From: an uncultured Bacteroidales bacterium
GTDB lineage: Bacteria; Bacteroidota; Bacteroidia; Bacteroidales; UBA932
DNA: 64,000 nucleotides
Assembly (NCBI GenBank): GCA_900318445.1
Contig: ONKO01000002.1
Location: 62,001 to 126,000, forward strand
Direction of reading: 5' to 3'
Part shown: in pieces, positions 8,755-17,030 of the stretch
Numbering within the stretch: the first letter of the stretch is position 1
Layout: each line of letters starts with the position of its first letter
Made by a program: the position numbers and the translations under genes
The notes under the pieces: model-generated
The model's database searches: none
What the model saw: only the letters and a program-made list of their open reading frames with translations
Told to the model about the DNA's origin: nothing

Positions 8755-9561
8755 TTATTTTTTAAGGTAGGCTTCTACGGCGGCACGCACCTGTCCATAT
8801 TCCAGGAGCATGGCCTTGGCCTTTTCGTAGTCTTCGATTCCGGTCTTCTCCATGATCATGCGAGTGCCGCGGTCTACCAGCTTTTTATTGGTGAGCTGCA
8901 TGTCCACCATCTTGTTGCCCTGCACGTGGCCCAGACGGATCATGACGGCCGTGGAGATCATGTTAAGGATGAGCTTGGCCGATGTGCCGGATTTCATGCG
9001 CGTGGAACCGGTGACGAATTCCGGGCCGACGGTAGCGACCATCGGAACCTCTGCGGCCTCGGTGGAAAGGCTCTCGGCGTTGTTGGTGATGACACCGGTG
9101 AGCAGACCCATCTCGCGGGCCTTCCGGATGGCACCCACCACATAGGGGGCTCCGCCGCTGGCGGTAATGCCGATGACCGTGTCTTCCTTGGTGGGGTGGA
9201 AAGGCTGAAGGTCCAGCCATCCCTGCTCCCAGTCGTCCTCGGCCCCTTCCACGGCGTTGCGGATGGCCCCGTCACCACCGGCCATGATGCCGATGAAAAG
9301 GTCCTTCACGCCATAGGTGGGCGGGATTTCGGAGGCGTCTACGATGCCCAGGCGGCCCGACGTTCCGGCGCCCAGATAAAAAATGCGCCCTCCCTTGGGA
9401 ACGCGCTCCACGATACCGTCAACGATGGTTTCGATGGCGGGAATAGTTTCGGACACAGCCACGGCTACGCCTCTGTCTTCGGCGTTGATGCCCTGGAGGA
9501 TTTCCAGGGTGGACATGGCGTCCAGGTGGTCGTAATGAGAAGATTGTTCAGTTGTTCGCAT
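8755..9561 (-). CDS. murQ: N-acetylmuramic acid 6-phosphate etherase
   Basis: 268 residues from ATG 9561 (MRTTEQSSHYDHLDAM), the start that matches known MurQ N termini. MurQ cleaves the lactyl ether of MurNAc-6-phosphate to give GlcNAc-6-phosphate in cell-wall recycling. It is a SIS-domain protein: GAGTSGRLG binds the phosphosugar, EGAEDDWEQG and TASGGAPYV are further family blocks. An in-frame ATG at 9591 would add ten residues (MHLKCSDNLI); it lies only three bases from the -7 box and is less likely. First gene of the operon running to 6139. Confidence 0.93.
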   Translation of the reverse strand: MRTTEQSSHYDHLDAMSTLEILQGINAEDRGVAVAVSETIPAIETIVDGIVERVPKGGRIFYLGAGTSGRLGIVDASEIPPTYGVKDLFIGIMAGGDGAIRNAVEGAEDDWEQGWLDLQPFHPTKEDTVIGITASGGAPYVVGAIRKAREMGLLTGVITNNAESLSTEAAEVPMVATVGPEFVTGSTRMKSGTSAKLILNMISTAVMIRLGHVQGNKMVDMQLTNKKLVDRGTRMIMEKTGIEDYEKAKAMLLEYGQVRAAVEAYLKK

Positions 9562-9594
9562 AATTAGGTTATCACTGCATTTTAAATGCATCTA

Positions 9595-9602
9595 CAAAGA
9601 TA
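9595..9602 (-). promoter_or_regulatory. -7 box of the murQ operon promoter
   Basis: TATCTTTG on the minus strand, 33 bases before the chosen murQ ATG. No convincing -33 element is seen. Confidence 0.5.
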
Positions 9603-9639
9603 GCAAAAAACAATGAATCCCAGCGCCCGCGGGGGCTAC

Positions 9640-9671
9640 TTTGTAAAATTGCGTGAAAATCATTACCTTTG
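9640..9671 (+). promoter_or_regulatory. Promoter of fabK operon
   Basis: TTTG at 9640-9643, 20 bases, then TACCTTTG at 9664-9671: a full match to the Bacteroidota promoter. Only eight bases lie between the -7 box and the ATG at 9680. Confidence 0.7.
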
Positions 9672-9679
9672 TAAGTTAT

Positions 9680-10609
9680 ATGAAAACAGCGATTACCGAA
9701 ATACTGGGCATTGAGAAGCCGATTTTCCAGGGAGGCATGGCATGGATTGCCGATGCGCGCCTGGCCGCCGCCGTATCCAACGCCGGAGGCCTGGGGCTCA
9801 TCTCGTCCATCAATGCCGGGGCCGAGGCCGTTCGTGCCGAGATCCGCAAAGCCCGCGAGCTCACGGACAAACCCTTCGGCGTCAACATCATGCTGGCAGC
9901 CCCCAACGCCGCAGAAATCGCAGACCTGGTGGTGGAAGAAGGCGTGACCATCCTTACAACGGGCGCAGGCTCCCCCGCCCCGTACATGGAGAAATGGCTG
10001 GAGGCCGGTATCCGCGTCATCCCGGTGGTAGCCTCTGTGGCCTATGCCATCAAGATGGAAGAGCTGGGTGCCACGGCGGTCATTGCCGAGGGTGCCGAGA
10101 GCGGAGGACACGTGGGAGACATCCACACCATGGCCCTGGTGCCGCAGGTGGTGGATGCCGTGCACATCCCGGTCCTTGCCGCCGGCGGAATCTTCGACGG
10201 CCGCGGCGCAGCGGCAGCCTTCATGTTGGGTGCCTGCGGTGTCCAGGTGGGCACGCGTTTTCTGGTGGCCGATGAATGCCGCGTGCACGATGTTTACAAA
10301 GAGCGCCTCATCAAGGCCTCCGACGTAAGCACCATGGTTACCGGCAAGTCCCTCGGAGACGCCGTCCGCGCGCTCAAGACCCCCTTCACCAAGCAGTTCG
10401 CCAAGATGGAGGCAGACCCTTCGGTATCGGCCGATGAAATCCGCGCCTTCGGAACGGGTTCCCTTCGCAAAGCCGTCTTTGACGGAGACCTTGCCGGGGG
10501 CAGTTTCCTCGCCGGAGAAGTGGCCGGCATGATCAAACGGCGGGAAAGCGCCGCCGATATTGTCAACGATATTATTAAAGGAGCAGAAAAACTGATATAT
10601 GGAACCTAA
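9680..10609 (+). CDS. fabK: FMN-dependent enoyl-ACP reductase II (FabK-like)
   Basis: 309 residues from ATG 9680. A GTG at 9653 is in frame but lies upstream of the -7 promoter box, so it cannot be the start of that transcript. TIM-barrel flavoprotein of the nitronate monooxygenase/FabK group: QGGMAW, AGGLGLI, TTGAGSP, EGAESGGHVG and the phosphate-binding AAGGIFDGRG. FabK reduces enoyl-ACP with NAD(P)H in the last step of fatty acid elongation. Assignment as FabK instead of a nitronate monooxygenase rests on its overlap with fabF and fabZ genes. Confidence 0.85.
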   Translation: MKTAITEILGIEKPIFQGGMAWIADARLAAAVSNAGGLGLISSINAGAEAVRAEIRKARELTDKPFGVNIMLAAPNAAEIADLVVEEGVTILTTGAGSPAPYMEKWLEAGIRVIPVVASVAYAIKMEELGATAVIAEGAESGGHVGDIHTMALVPQVVDAVHIPVLAAGGIFDGRGAAAAFMLGACGVQVGTRFLVADECRVHDVYKERLIKASDVSTMVTGKSLGDAVRALKTPFTKQFAKMEADPSVSADEIRAFGTGSLRKAVFDGDLAGGSFLAGEVAGMIKRRESAADIVNDIIKGAEKLIYGT

Positions 10610-11858
10610 GAGAGTGGTAATTACCGGCATGGGCGTCATTTCGTCCGTGGGACAGGATGTCAAAACCTTCTGGAACAATCTGTGCAGCGGCTACTGCGGC
10701 ATCGATTACGTGGAGGAATTCAAGGATATGCCCGTCACCTTCGCCGGCAAAGTGAAAAACTTCAACGCCGAAGACTTTGGCATGGAGAAACCCTTCATCC
10801 GCAAGCAGGACAACTTTACCCTGTACGCCATGGCCGCCGCCTGGCAGGCTATGCAGCAGAGCGGACTTCTCACCGAAGGGGAATCGGCCAATATCGACCC
10901 CTTCCGCCTGGGCGTATACGTGGGTTCCGGTATCGGCGGTTTTGACGTGCAGTTCCGCGAAACCCAGAAGATGATCGAGGACCCCACCGGCAAGTGGATT
11001 TCCCCGCTGTTCATCGCCACCATGATCTCCAACATCGCGGCCGGCCACATTGCCATCAAGCATCAGGCCAAGGGCCCGTGCCTGGACATTGTGACGGCCT
11101 GCGCGACGTCTTCCCACTGCATTGGCGAGGCCTTCCGCGCCATCCGTCACGGATATGCCGATGCCATCATCGCAGGCGGCTCCGAGCATGCCACCATTCC
11201 GCTGGGCGTAGCCGGCTTCTACAATGCCAAGGCCCTTACCCGCGCCACGGACCCCAAGTACTCTTCCCTGCCCTTCAACCTCAACCGTCAGGGCTTCGTG
11301 ATGGGTGACGGTGCCGCTGTCATCATCCTGGAGGAGCTGGAGCACGCCAAAAAGCGCGGCGCCACCATCTTCGGAGAGATGGTGGGCTACGGCAATACCT
11401 GCGACGCCTATCACGCCACGGCACCCCGCCCGGATGCCAGCACGCAGGCCCGTTCCATCCAGGACGCCCTGGGTGAGGCGCATTTTGACGCATCCAAAGA
11501 CAACCTTTATATCAACGCACACGGTACGGGTACGCACCTCAACGACATAGCCGAGACCCTGGCTTGCAAGACGGCCCTCGGAGATTTCGCCTACAAGGCC
11601 CACATCTCCTCCACTAAGTCCATGACCGGCCACATGTTCGGCGCCGCCGGTGCCACCGAGGCCATCGCCACCATCCTGGCCCTGAGAGACGGCATTATCC
11701 CGCCCACCATCAACCTGGACACCCCGGACCCTGAATGCGACCTGGATTACACGCCCAATGTAGCCGTTAAGTCCCAGCTCACCCTGGGCCTTTCCAACTC
11801 CTTCGGCTTTGGCGGTCACAATGCCTGTGTTGCCTTCCGGCCTTATAACAATGAATAA
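10599..11858 (+). CDS. fabF: 3-oxoacyl-ACP synthase II
   Basis: 419 residues. Condenses malonyl-ACP with acyl-ACP. The thiolase-fold triad is intact: Cys168 in TACATSSHC, His308 in NAHGTGTHLND and His345 in MTGHMFGAAG. Its ATG lies inside the last codons of fabK (11-base overlap) and its own end overlaps the FabZ-like gene by eight bases, so the three are surely one translationally coupled operon. No acyl carrier protein gene is adjacent; a dedicated or a general fatty acid role are both possible. Confidence 0.93.
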   Translation: MEPKRVVITGMGVISSVGQDVKTFWNNLCSGYCGIDYVEEFKDMPVTFAGKVKNFNAEDFGMEKPFIRKQDNFTLYAMAAAWQAMQQSGLLTEGESANIDPFRLGVYVGSGIGGFDVQFRETQKMIEDPTGKWISPLFIATMISNIAAGHIAIKHQAKGPCLDIVTACATSSHCIGEAFRAIRHGYADAIIAGGSEHATIPLGVAGFYNAKALTRATDPKYSSLPFNLNRQGFVMGDGAAVIILEELEHAKKRGATIFGEMVGYGNTCDAYHATAPRPDASTQARSIQDALGEAHFDASKDNLYINAHGTGTHLNDIAETLACKTALGDFAYKAHISSTKSMTGHMFGAAGATEAIATILALRDGIIPPTINLDTPDPECDLDYTPNVAVKSQLTLGLSNSFGFGGHNACVAFRPYNNE

Positions 11859-12270
11859 GGAAGAGATTCAGAAGTTCCTCCCCCACCGGGATCCCATGCT
11901 GCTCGTAGACTCCATGGAAGTGGACGGAAGCGGCGTGTGCCATGCCCTTTACCGTGTTCCGGAGCATCCGTTCTACTGTGAGGGGCATTTCCCCGGAAAC
12001 CCCATCGTGCCCGGCGTCATCCTCTGCGAGATGATGGCCCAGGCCAGCAGCGGCCTCTATCCCGAGGCTTTTGACGGCAACCTTCTGGTATATCGCGGCA
12101 TGGATCAGGTAAAGTTCCGCCACGAGGTGCATCCCGGAGACCTGTGCGAAACCCGCGCAACGCTTGTAGAGCACAAAGGCAGCCTCTTTGTCTGCGAAAC
12201 CTCATTATCCGTCGGCGGCGTGCGGTGCTGCCAGGCGTGCATCACCCTGGCGGCGGTGCCGAAGGGCTAG
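11851..12270 (+). CDS. FabZ-like 3-hydroxyacyl-ACP dehydratase
   Basis: 139 residues, hot-dog fold. Start ATG 11851 (MNKEEIQKFLPHRDPMLLVD) sits within the end of fabF. Catalytic His46 (GHFPGNPIVPG) and Glu60 (ILCEMMAQ) are present, as in FabZ, which removes water from 3-hydroxyacyl-ACP. With FabF before and FabK at the head of the operon, condensation, dehydration and enoyl reduction are encoded together; only the ketoreductase step is missing. A stretch of repeats begins right after the stop. Confidence 0.88.
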   Translation: MNKEEIQKFLPHRDPMLLVDSMEVDGSGVCHALYRVPEHPFYCEGHFPGNPIVPGVILCEMMAQASSGLYPEAFDGNLLVYRGMDQVKFRHEVHPGDLCETRATLVEHKGSLFVCETSLSVGGVRCCQACITLAAVPKG

Positions 12271-12292
12271 TTTTTGCCGCGGAACACCGCGC

Positions 12293-12322
12293 TACATTAC
12301 AAAAAATCTCCCCGGTCGAAAC
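12293..12322 (+). repeat. 30-bp direct repeat, left end of repeat island
   Basis: TACATTACAAAAAATCTCCC and ten further bases recur at 13203-13232 with one mismatch. The right copy continues into a complete terminator hairpin; this left copy keeps only the A-run and first arm. It reads like a terminator split by an insertion that duplicated its left half. Confidence 0.8.
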
Positions 12323-12351
12323 GGCACCCGTCTCCCACCGGCAACACCCTG

Positions 12352-12484
12352 GCCGCGTTGACAGGAAAATGCCATTCTGTGCGTTCTGCGTGTCGACGCG
12401 GCAAGCATTTTGGCGAAAACGGCGCAAAACCCGGCCGCGTTGACAGGAAAATGCCATTCTGTGCGTTCTGCGTGTCAACGCGGC
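12352..12484. repeat. 51-bp module, copies 1 and 2
   Basis: Copies at 12352-12402 and 12434-12484. Each begins with GCCGCGTTGACA and ends with TGTC(A/G)ACGCGGC, the reverse complement, around an inner stretch containing GAAAATGCCATTCTG. The 31-base spacer between the two is the same as that between copies 3 and 4. Confidence 0.9.
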
Positions 12485-12529
12485 AATCGCTCTCGTGGTC
12501 TCTAGTGTGATTTGTGTGCTGGCTTCAGC

Positions 12530-12749
12530 AGCGGTACTGCGGAGGAAGGAGACCCTCCCGGGGGACTCCGGTCGCATGGGAGGCCAGGTCGCTTCGCGCC
12601 CATCGCACCCATTGCTCCCTCCGGCCCCTCCCACCGTATCCGGCGTCCCTTGCTTCGCGCGGGACTTGTCTCCGGCGGGCCCCTCCCCCTCCCCCTAACG
12701 CGGGGGTGCGCAAGCCCCCGGGAGGGTCTCCCTCCTCCGCAGTACCGCT
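12530..12749. repeat. 35-bp inverted repeat enclosing 150 bp
   Basis: Left arm 12530-12564 and right arm 12715-12749 are reverse complements with one mismatch (AGCGGTACTGCGGAGGA...CCCGGGGG). The interior is C-rich and non-coding. The shape is that of a miniature inverted-repeat element, though no matching transposase is in the window. Confidence 0.85.
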
Positions 12750-12770
12750 GAAGCTGCCTTATTTTTGATT

Positions 12771-12829
12771 TCAGTGTGGCTATTCCCTATTTGCCGTTAC
12801 AGGTGGAAAGACGAAACGTAGCAGGTGGA
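12771..12829 (+). repeat. 59-bp direct repeat, copy 1
   Basis: Starts TCAGTGTGGCTATTCCCTAT and recurs at 13003-13061 with two mismatches. Confidence 0.9.
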
Positions 12830-12863
12830 GCAACGTTTTGTGCTTCCCACCGGCAACACCTTG

Positions 12864-12996
12864 GCCGCGTTGACAGGAAAATGCCATTCTGTGCATTCTA
12901 CGTGTCGACGCGGCAAGCATTTTGGCGAAAACGGCGCAAAACCCGGCCGCGTTGACAGGAAAATGCCATTCTGTGCGTTCTGCGTGTCAACGCGGC
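12864..12996. repeat. 51-bp module, copies 3 and 4
   Basis: Copies at 12864-12914 and 12946-12996, with the same 82-base period and the same spacer as copies 1 and 2, showing that the whole pair (about 133 bp plus upstream CCCACCGGCAACACC) was duplicated as a block. Confidence 0.9.
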
Positions 12997-13002
12997 AATG
13001 GC

Positions 13003-13061
13003 TCAGTGTGGCTATTCCCTATTTGCCGCTGCAGGTGGAAAGACGAAACGTAGCAGGTGGA
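13003..13061 (+). repeat. 59-bp direct repeat, copy 2
   Basis: Second copy of the 12771-12829 sequence; it begins seven bases after module copy 4. Confidence 0.9.
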
Positions 13062-13202
13062 AGCACAAACCTTATCACGGCGATTACATCTGTACCGGTG
13101 ACAGATTCTCAGTACCTCCCATTGAAAGTCTCCGCGAGCTGTGTGAGGCATGCCATCCATTGGCCTTCCAGTCCCCGTAATTCGGAAATAAATGATTATC
13201 AA

Positions 13203-13248
13203 TACATTACAAAAAATCTCCCCAGTCGAAACGCCGGGGAGAATTTTT
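13203..13248. terminator. Bidirectional terminator between fabZ-like gene and queF
   Basis: TCTCCCC (13217-13223) pairs with GGGGAGA (13236-13242). On the plus strand it is followed by ATTTTT; on the minus strand the stem is followed by six T (plus-strand AAAAAA 13211-13216). It can therefore stop transcripts from both sides. Bases 13203-13232 are the right copy of the 30-bp repeat. Confidence 0.75.
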
Positions 13249-13306
13249 GTTTCTTATTGTCTTTCAATTAGTTACACATCACGGAGAAATGTGACTAGAA
13301 AGCCGC

Positions 13307-13762
13307 TTATTCGTGCTTGGCCAAACGTTCCCAGGCCAGCTGTTCCCACTTGGTGCCCGGGCGGCCGTAATTGGCGTAGGGGTAGATGGAGATACCTCCG
13401 CGGGGGGTGAACAGACCTGTGACTTCAATGTATTTGGGATCCATGAGCTTCACAAGGTCCTTCATGATGGTGTTTACGCAGTCCTCATGGAAGTCTCCGT
13501 GACTGCGGAAGCTGAACAGATACAGCTTAAGGGATTTGGATTCCACCATTTTCACGTCCGGAACGTAGGAGATACGAATCTCGGCAAAGTCCGGCTGGCC
13601 CGTGATGGGGCACAGGGTGGTGAATTCCGGGCAGTTGAAGCGCACCCAGTAGTCGTTTTCCTGGTGCTGGTTCACGAAGGTCTCCAGTACCTCGGGGGCG
13701 TAGTTCTGGCTGTATTCGGTGTGATGGCCAAGGGCCTTCAGTTCTTCGGGATTGCGTGCCAT
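13307..13762 (-). CDS. queF: NADPH-dependent 7-cyano-7-deazaguanine reductase
   Basis: 151 residues from ATG 13762, the short single-domain QueF type. It reduces preQ0 to preQ1 in queuosine synthesis. Cys51 in [13 protein letters not shown] forms the thioimide with the nitrile and Asp58 is the acid; [13 protein letters not shown] is the QueF signature and HGDFHED follows. Five bases after prfA on the minus strand, so the two are co-transcribed; a bidirectional terminator lies 59 bases downstream. Confidence 0.95.
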   Translation of the reverse strand: MARNPEELKALGHHTEYSQNYAPEVLETFVNQHQENDYWVRFNCPEFTTLCPITGQPDFAEIRISYVPDVKMVESKSLKLYLFSFRSHGDFHEDCVNTIMKDLVKLMDPKYIEVTGLFTPRGGISIYPYANYGRPGTKWEQLAWERLAKHE

Positions 13763-13766
13763 ACGA

Positions 13767-14861
13767 TTATTCCTCCCCTGCCTCTTTGAGACGCTCTGCG
13801 TTTTCTGCAATCTGGAGCTGGTCGATGCACTCCTGGATGTCTCCGTCCATGAACACGGGCAGGTTGTACATGCTCCAGCCAATGCGGTGGTCGGTCACAC
13901 GGCCCTGCGGGTAGTTGTAGGTGCGGATTTTGGCGCTGCGGTCTCCGGTAGAAACCATGGTTTTGCGCTTGGCGGCAATGCCGTCCAGGTACTTCTGGTG
14001 TTCCATGTTGTACAGACGGGTACGGAGTTCCTCCATGGCGCGGTCCAGGTTCTTGAGCTGGGAACGCTCCTCCTGGCACTGCACCACAATGCCGGAAGGG
14101 ATGTGGGTAAGGCGCACGGCAGAGTACGTAGTGTTCACGCCCTGCCCGCCGGGACCCGATGCGCAGAAGAGATCCTTGCGGATATCGGCAGGGTTGAGTT
14201 CGATGTCGAACTCGCCGGCCTCGGGGAACACGGCCACAGAGGCGGCCGATGTCTGGATGCGGCCCTGCGTCTCTGTCTGGGGCACGCGCTGCACGCGGTG
14301 CACGCCGGACTCGTACTTCATGATGCCGTACACGCCGTCGGTGTTCGAAGAGAGCTTGAACACAATTTGCTTGTAGCCGCCGGCCGTACCGGGAGCCTGG
14401 TCGGAGATTTCCAGCTTCCAGCCCCTTCTTTCGGCGAAGTGCTGGTACATGCGGAAGAGGTCTCCGGCAAAGATGGCGGCCTCGTCACCGCCGGTGCCGC
14501 CACGGATTTCCACCATGGCGTTTTTGCTGTCGTCGGGGTCTGCGGGAATGAGGAGGAGCTTGATCTGCTGCTCCATCTCCGGAAGCTTGGGCTCAATCTC
14601 TGCAATCTCGTCCTTGGCCATTTCCTTGAGGTCCTCATCCTTTTCGTTCATGAGGATGTCCTTGGCCTGCGCAAGTTCCTCCACCAGTCTCTTGTACTCA
14701 AGACCGGCAGCAATGATGGGTTGCAGCTCCTTATAATCCTTATTGAGCTGGACGAACTTCTTCATGTCCCCGATTACCTCAGGGTCGGCCAGTTGTTCTT
14801 CCAGTTTCTTGTATTTGTCCTGCAAGCTGAGGACTTTCTCCAGCAACGTATTCTCTGCCAT
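13767..14861 (-). CDS. prfA: Peptide chain release factor 1
   Basis: 364 residues. Reads UAA/UAG in the A site and triggers peptide release. The GGQ motif is at 238-240 ([11 protein letters not shown]); the codon-reading tripeptide of RF1 (P-x-T) appears as PQT at 194-196. The N-terminal coiled region and [15 protein letters not shown] block are normal. Upstream is a good minus-strand promoter; queF follows four bases after its stop. Confidence 0.96.
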   Translation of the reverse strand: MAENTLLEKVLSLQDKYKKLEEQLADPEVIGDMKKFVQLNKDYKELQPIIAAGLEYKRLVEELAQAKDILMNEKDEDLKEMAKDEIAEIEPKLPEMEQQIKLLLIPADPDDSKNAMVEIRGGTGGDEAAIFAGDLFRMYQHFAERRGWKLEISDQAPGTAGGYKQIVFKLSSNTDGVYGIMKYESGVHRVQRVPQTETQGRIQTSAASVAVFPEAGEFDIELNPADIRKDLFCASGPGGQGVNTTYSAVRLTHIPSGIVVQCQEERSQLKNLDRAMEELRTRLYNMEHQKYLDGIAAKRKTMVSTGDRSAKIRTYNYPQGRVTDHRIGWSMYNLPVFMDGDIQECIDQLQIAENAERLKEAGEE

Positions 14862-14884
14862 AATGCAATTTGTGTTTAAGCTTG

Positions 14885-14917
14885 CAAAGATACGAAAAAA
14901 TTCTATCTTCTCCCAAA
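14885..14917 (-). promoter_or_regulatory. Promoter of prfA-queF
   Basis: On the minus strand TTTG (14914-14917), 21 bases, then TATCTTTG (14885-14892), 23 bases before the prfA ATG. The -33 element lies in the end of the neighbouring CoA-transferase gene. Confidence 0.65.
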
Positions 14918-16177
14918 CCGCTCAAACGCTGCCCGCTCCAGGGCCTCACGGTCTTCGGGGTGTGCAATGCTTGTAAGAAGCCGTGCGCGCTCCTGCAGGG
15001 ACTTTCCGTACAGGTTCACGGCGCCGTACTCCGTAACCACCCACTGGACATCGGCCCGGGGGGTGACGACGCCCGCGCCGGGACGCAGGGTGGGAACAAT
15101 CTTGGCGACTCCGTGCGAAGTGCGGGAGGCCATGGCGATAATGGCCTTTCCGCCGCAGGAAAGCTTGGCGCCCCGGACAAAGTCCAGCTGGCCGCCGGTT
15201 CCGGAGTAGATGCGCGTGCCGATGGAATCGGCGCAGACCTGGCCCGTAAGGTCTATCTCGGTGGCCGAGTTGATGGACACCACCTGCGGATTGCAGGAGA
15301 TGATGCGGGGGTCGTTGGTGTAGGCGATGTCCCGCATGAGGACGTCGGGATTGTGGTCGATGAAGCGGTAGACCTCGTCCGAACCCAGCAGGAACGAAGC
15401 CACCACCTTGCCCCGGTCGATGGCCTTGAGGGAACCGTCGATGACACCCGAGCGGATGAGCTCCAGGGCACCATCGGCAAACATCTCCGTGTGAAGGCCC
15501 AGGTGCCGGTGCCCTTTCAGCGAGGCACATACGGCGTTGGGCAGCGAGCCGATGCCCATCTGCAGGCAGGCTCCGTCCGGGACCAGCTCTGCGCAGTGCC
15601 GGCCGATGGTGAGGTCTGTCTCTGAGGGCTGGACATATTCCTTGGTGATGAGCAGACGGTCGTCCTTTACGAGGGCCGTGAACCGTTCCAGCGGGATGAG
15701 GTCTCCGTAGGCGAAAGGCACGTTGGGATTGACTACGGCAATTCGCTCGCGGGCTACTTCCAGGGCCGCCACCGAACAGTCTACGGAGGTTCCCAGCGAA
15801 ACCATGCCGTCTATGGGTTCCGACACCTGCACCATGGCTACATGGCAGGGAAGGACACCGCTCCTGTACAGGGCCTGTGACTCGAAGAGATGGGCCGGGA
15901 GATAATCGGCCACTCCGCTCTGTACGCTGCCGCGCAGGTTGGGGCCTACGAAAAAGCCCTGGTCAAAGAAGGCGTAGGCATACTCGGCGCTGCCGTAAGG
16001 GGCCGGACCTTCGGTATGGAAATGATGGAAATGGACGTCATGGAGTTCGCCTGCACGCTGGCAAAGCGCCTCGATGAGGATATGGGGAACGCTGGCAATG
16101 CTGGAAAGATGGATGTGGTCTCCGCTCCGTACGGATGAGACAGCTTTGTCAGCAGATATAAAGGCAAGTTTTGGCAT
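14903..16177 (-). CDS. Acetyl-CoA hydrolase/transferase family protein
   Basis: 424 residues from ATG 16177 ([20 protein letters not shown]). Belongs to the CoA-transferase family I group with 4-hydroxybutyrate and acetate/butyrate CoA-transferases; [24 protein letters not shown] with the active-site glutamate, [10 protein letters not shown] and [13 protein letters not shown] are its signatures. It moves CoA between carboxylic acids, with a likely role in acetate or other short-chain acid metabolism. The exact acids cannot be told. A TAnnTTTG box ends six bases before the start codon. Confidence 0.88.
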   Translation of the reverse strand: MPKLAFISADKAVSSVRSGDHIHLSSIASVPHILIEALCQRAGELHDVHFHHFHTEGPAPYGSAEYAYAFFDQGFFVGPNLRGSVQSGVADYLPAHLFESQALYRSGVLPCHVAMVQVSEPIDGMVSLGTSVDCSVAALEVARERIAVVNPNVPFAYGDLIPLERFTALVKDDRLLITKEYVQPSETDLTIGRHCAELVPDGACLQMGIGSLPNAVCASLKGHRHLGLHTEMFADGALELIRSGVIDGSLKAIDRGKVVASFLLGSDEVYRFIDHNPDVLMRDIAYTNDPRIISCNPQVVSINSATEIDLTGQVCADSIGTRIYSGTGGQLDFVRGAKLSCGGKAIIAMASRTSHGVAKIVPTLRPGAGVVTPRADVQWVVTEYGAVNLYGKSLQERARLLTSIAHPEDREALERAAFERFGRR

Positions 16178-16183
16178 ATCATA

Positions 16184-16191
16184 CAAATATA
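16184..16191 (-). promoter_or_regulatory. -7 box of CoA-transferase promoter
   Basis: TATATTTG on the minus strand, six bases before the ATG at 16177; predicts a leaderless or nearly leaderless mRNA. Confidence 0.55.
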
Positions 16192-16204
16192 GCGTTTTTT
16201 ATTG

Positions 16205-16212
16205 TATCTTTG
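16205..16212 (+). promoter_or_regulatory. -7 box of mazG promoter
   Basis: TATCTTTG, 19 bases before the mazG ATG at 16232 and only 13 bases from the divergent box of the CoA-transferase gene. Confidence 0.6.
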
Positions 16213-16231
16213 TGCTCCAATCTCAATTTCT

Positions 16232-17023
16232 ATGCACACACGTGAAGAAAAACTGGAAGCCTTCGGCCGGCTTCTCGACATTATGGACGCGCTCCGGGAG
16301 CACTGCCCGTGGAATGCAGAGCAGACGTTCGACTCCATCCGCCGTCTCACCGAGGAAGAAGTCTACGAGCTCAGCGACTCCATCCTGGAGGGAGACCGCC
16401 AGGCTACGGCCAAGGAAATCGGAGACCTTCTCTATCACATGGTCTTCTATGCCCGCATGGGCCAGGAGGAAGGTGCTTTTGATATTGCCGACTCCATCAA
16501 CAAGGTGTGTGACAAGATGGTGTTCCGTCACCCGCACGTGTTCGGTCCCCATGCCGGCGAAGCCACTACGGCCAAGGAAATTGCCGACAACTGGGAACTC
16601 GTAAAGGCAAAGGAAAAAGGCGGCAACAAGCGCATCATGGCAGGCATTCCCAAGGCCATGCCTGCGCTCTTGAAGGCCCTTTCCATGCAGGAAAAAGCCC
16701 GCGGCTGCGGCTTTGACTGGGCAAAGAAAGAGGATGTCTGGGACAAGGTGCAGGAGGAGGTGGGAGAAGTCACCGAGGCATCCAGAGAGGCCGATGAAAC
16801 CCATCTGGAAATGGAGTTCGGAGACCTTCTGTTTTCTGTCATCAACGCCGCCCGCCTCTACGGCGTGGACCCCGAAGCCGCCCTCAACCGCTCCTCCGAG
16901 AAGTTCCGCCGGCGCTTCACATACCTCGAGGAACATACTCTCCGGAAGGGCGTCCCGTTCAAGGACCTGACCCTGGAGCAGATGGATGCCATCTGGGAAG
17001 AGGCCAAGCAGAAGGGTTTGTAG
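16232..17023 (+). CDS. mazG: Nucleoside triphosphate pyrophosphohydrolase MazG
   Basis: 263 residues from ATG 16232 (MHTREEKLEAFGRLLDIMD). Two MazG domains in tandem as in E. coli MazG: the first has CPWNAEQTFDSI, EEEVYEL and EIGDLLYHM; the second EEVGEV and EFGDLLFSV. The enzyme hydrolyses NTPs to NMPs and pyrophosphate, cleaning the pool of unwanted nucleotides. An upstream in-frame TTG lies before the promoter box and is discarded. Convergent with the HerA-like gene. Confidence 0.94.
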   Translation: MHTREEKLEAFGRLLDIMDALREHCPWNAEQTFDSIRRLTEEEVYELSDSILEGDRQATAKEIGDLLYHMVFYARMGQEEGAFDIADSINKVCDKMVFRHPHVFGPHAGEATTAKEIADNWELVKAKEKGGNKRIMAGIPKAMPALLKALSMQEKARGCGFDWAKKEDVWDKVQEEVGEVTEASREADETHLEMEFGDLLFSVINAARLYGVDPEAALNRSSEKFRRRFTYLEEHTLRKGVPFKDLTLEQMDAIWEEAKQKGL

Positions 17024-17030
17024 CGCTAAT

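Larger units (their letters stand above)
12323..13202. other. Gene-free repeat island
   Basis: About 880 bases between the two 30-bp direct repeats. It holds four copies of a 51-bp palindrome-ended module, one 35-bp inverted repeat and a 59-bp direct repeat, all listed separately. Short open frames cross it in several phases, but they are only translations of the repeats, with no ribosome site or recognisable product. The final 140 bases (about 13062-13202) are non-repetitive and I see nothing in them. Confidence 0.75.

Noticed and set aside
9653-9679. GTG start giving fabK nine extra residues.
   Set aside because: It lies upstream of the -7 box TACCTTTG, so the transcript from that promoter would not contain it; ATG 9680 matches family N termini.
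12274-12770. Several overlapping open frames of 60-130 codons in the repeat island.
   Set aside because: They exist in many phases at once, follow the repeats, lack ribosome sites and resemble no protein; they reflect high G+C and repeated DNA.
12352-12996. Regular 51-bp repeats looked like a short CRISPR array.
   Set aside because: Only four units, palindromic over the full ends, and the two 31-base spacers are identical to each other; no cas genes nearby.
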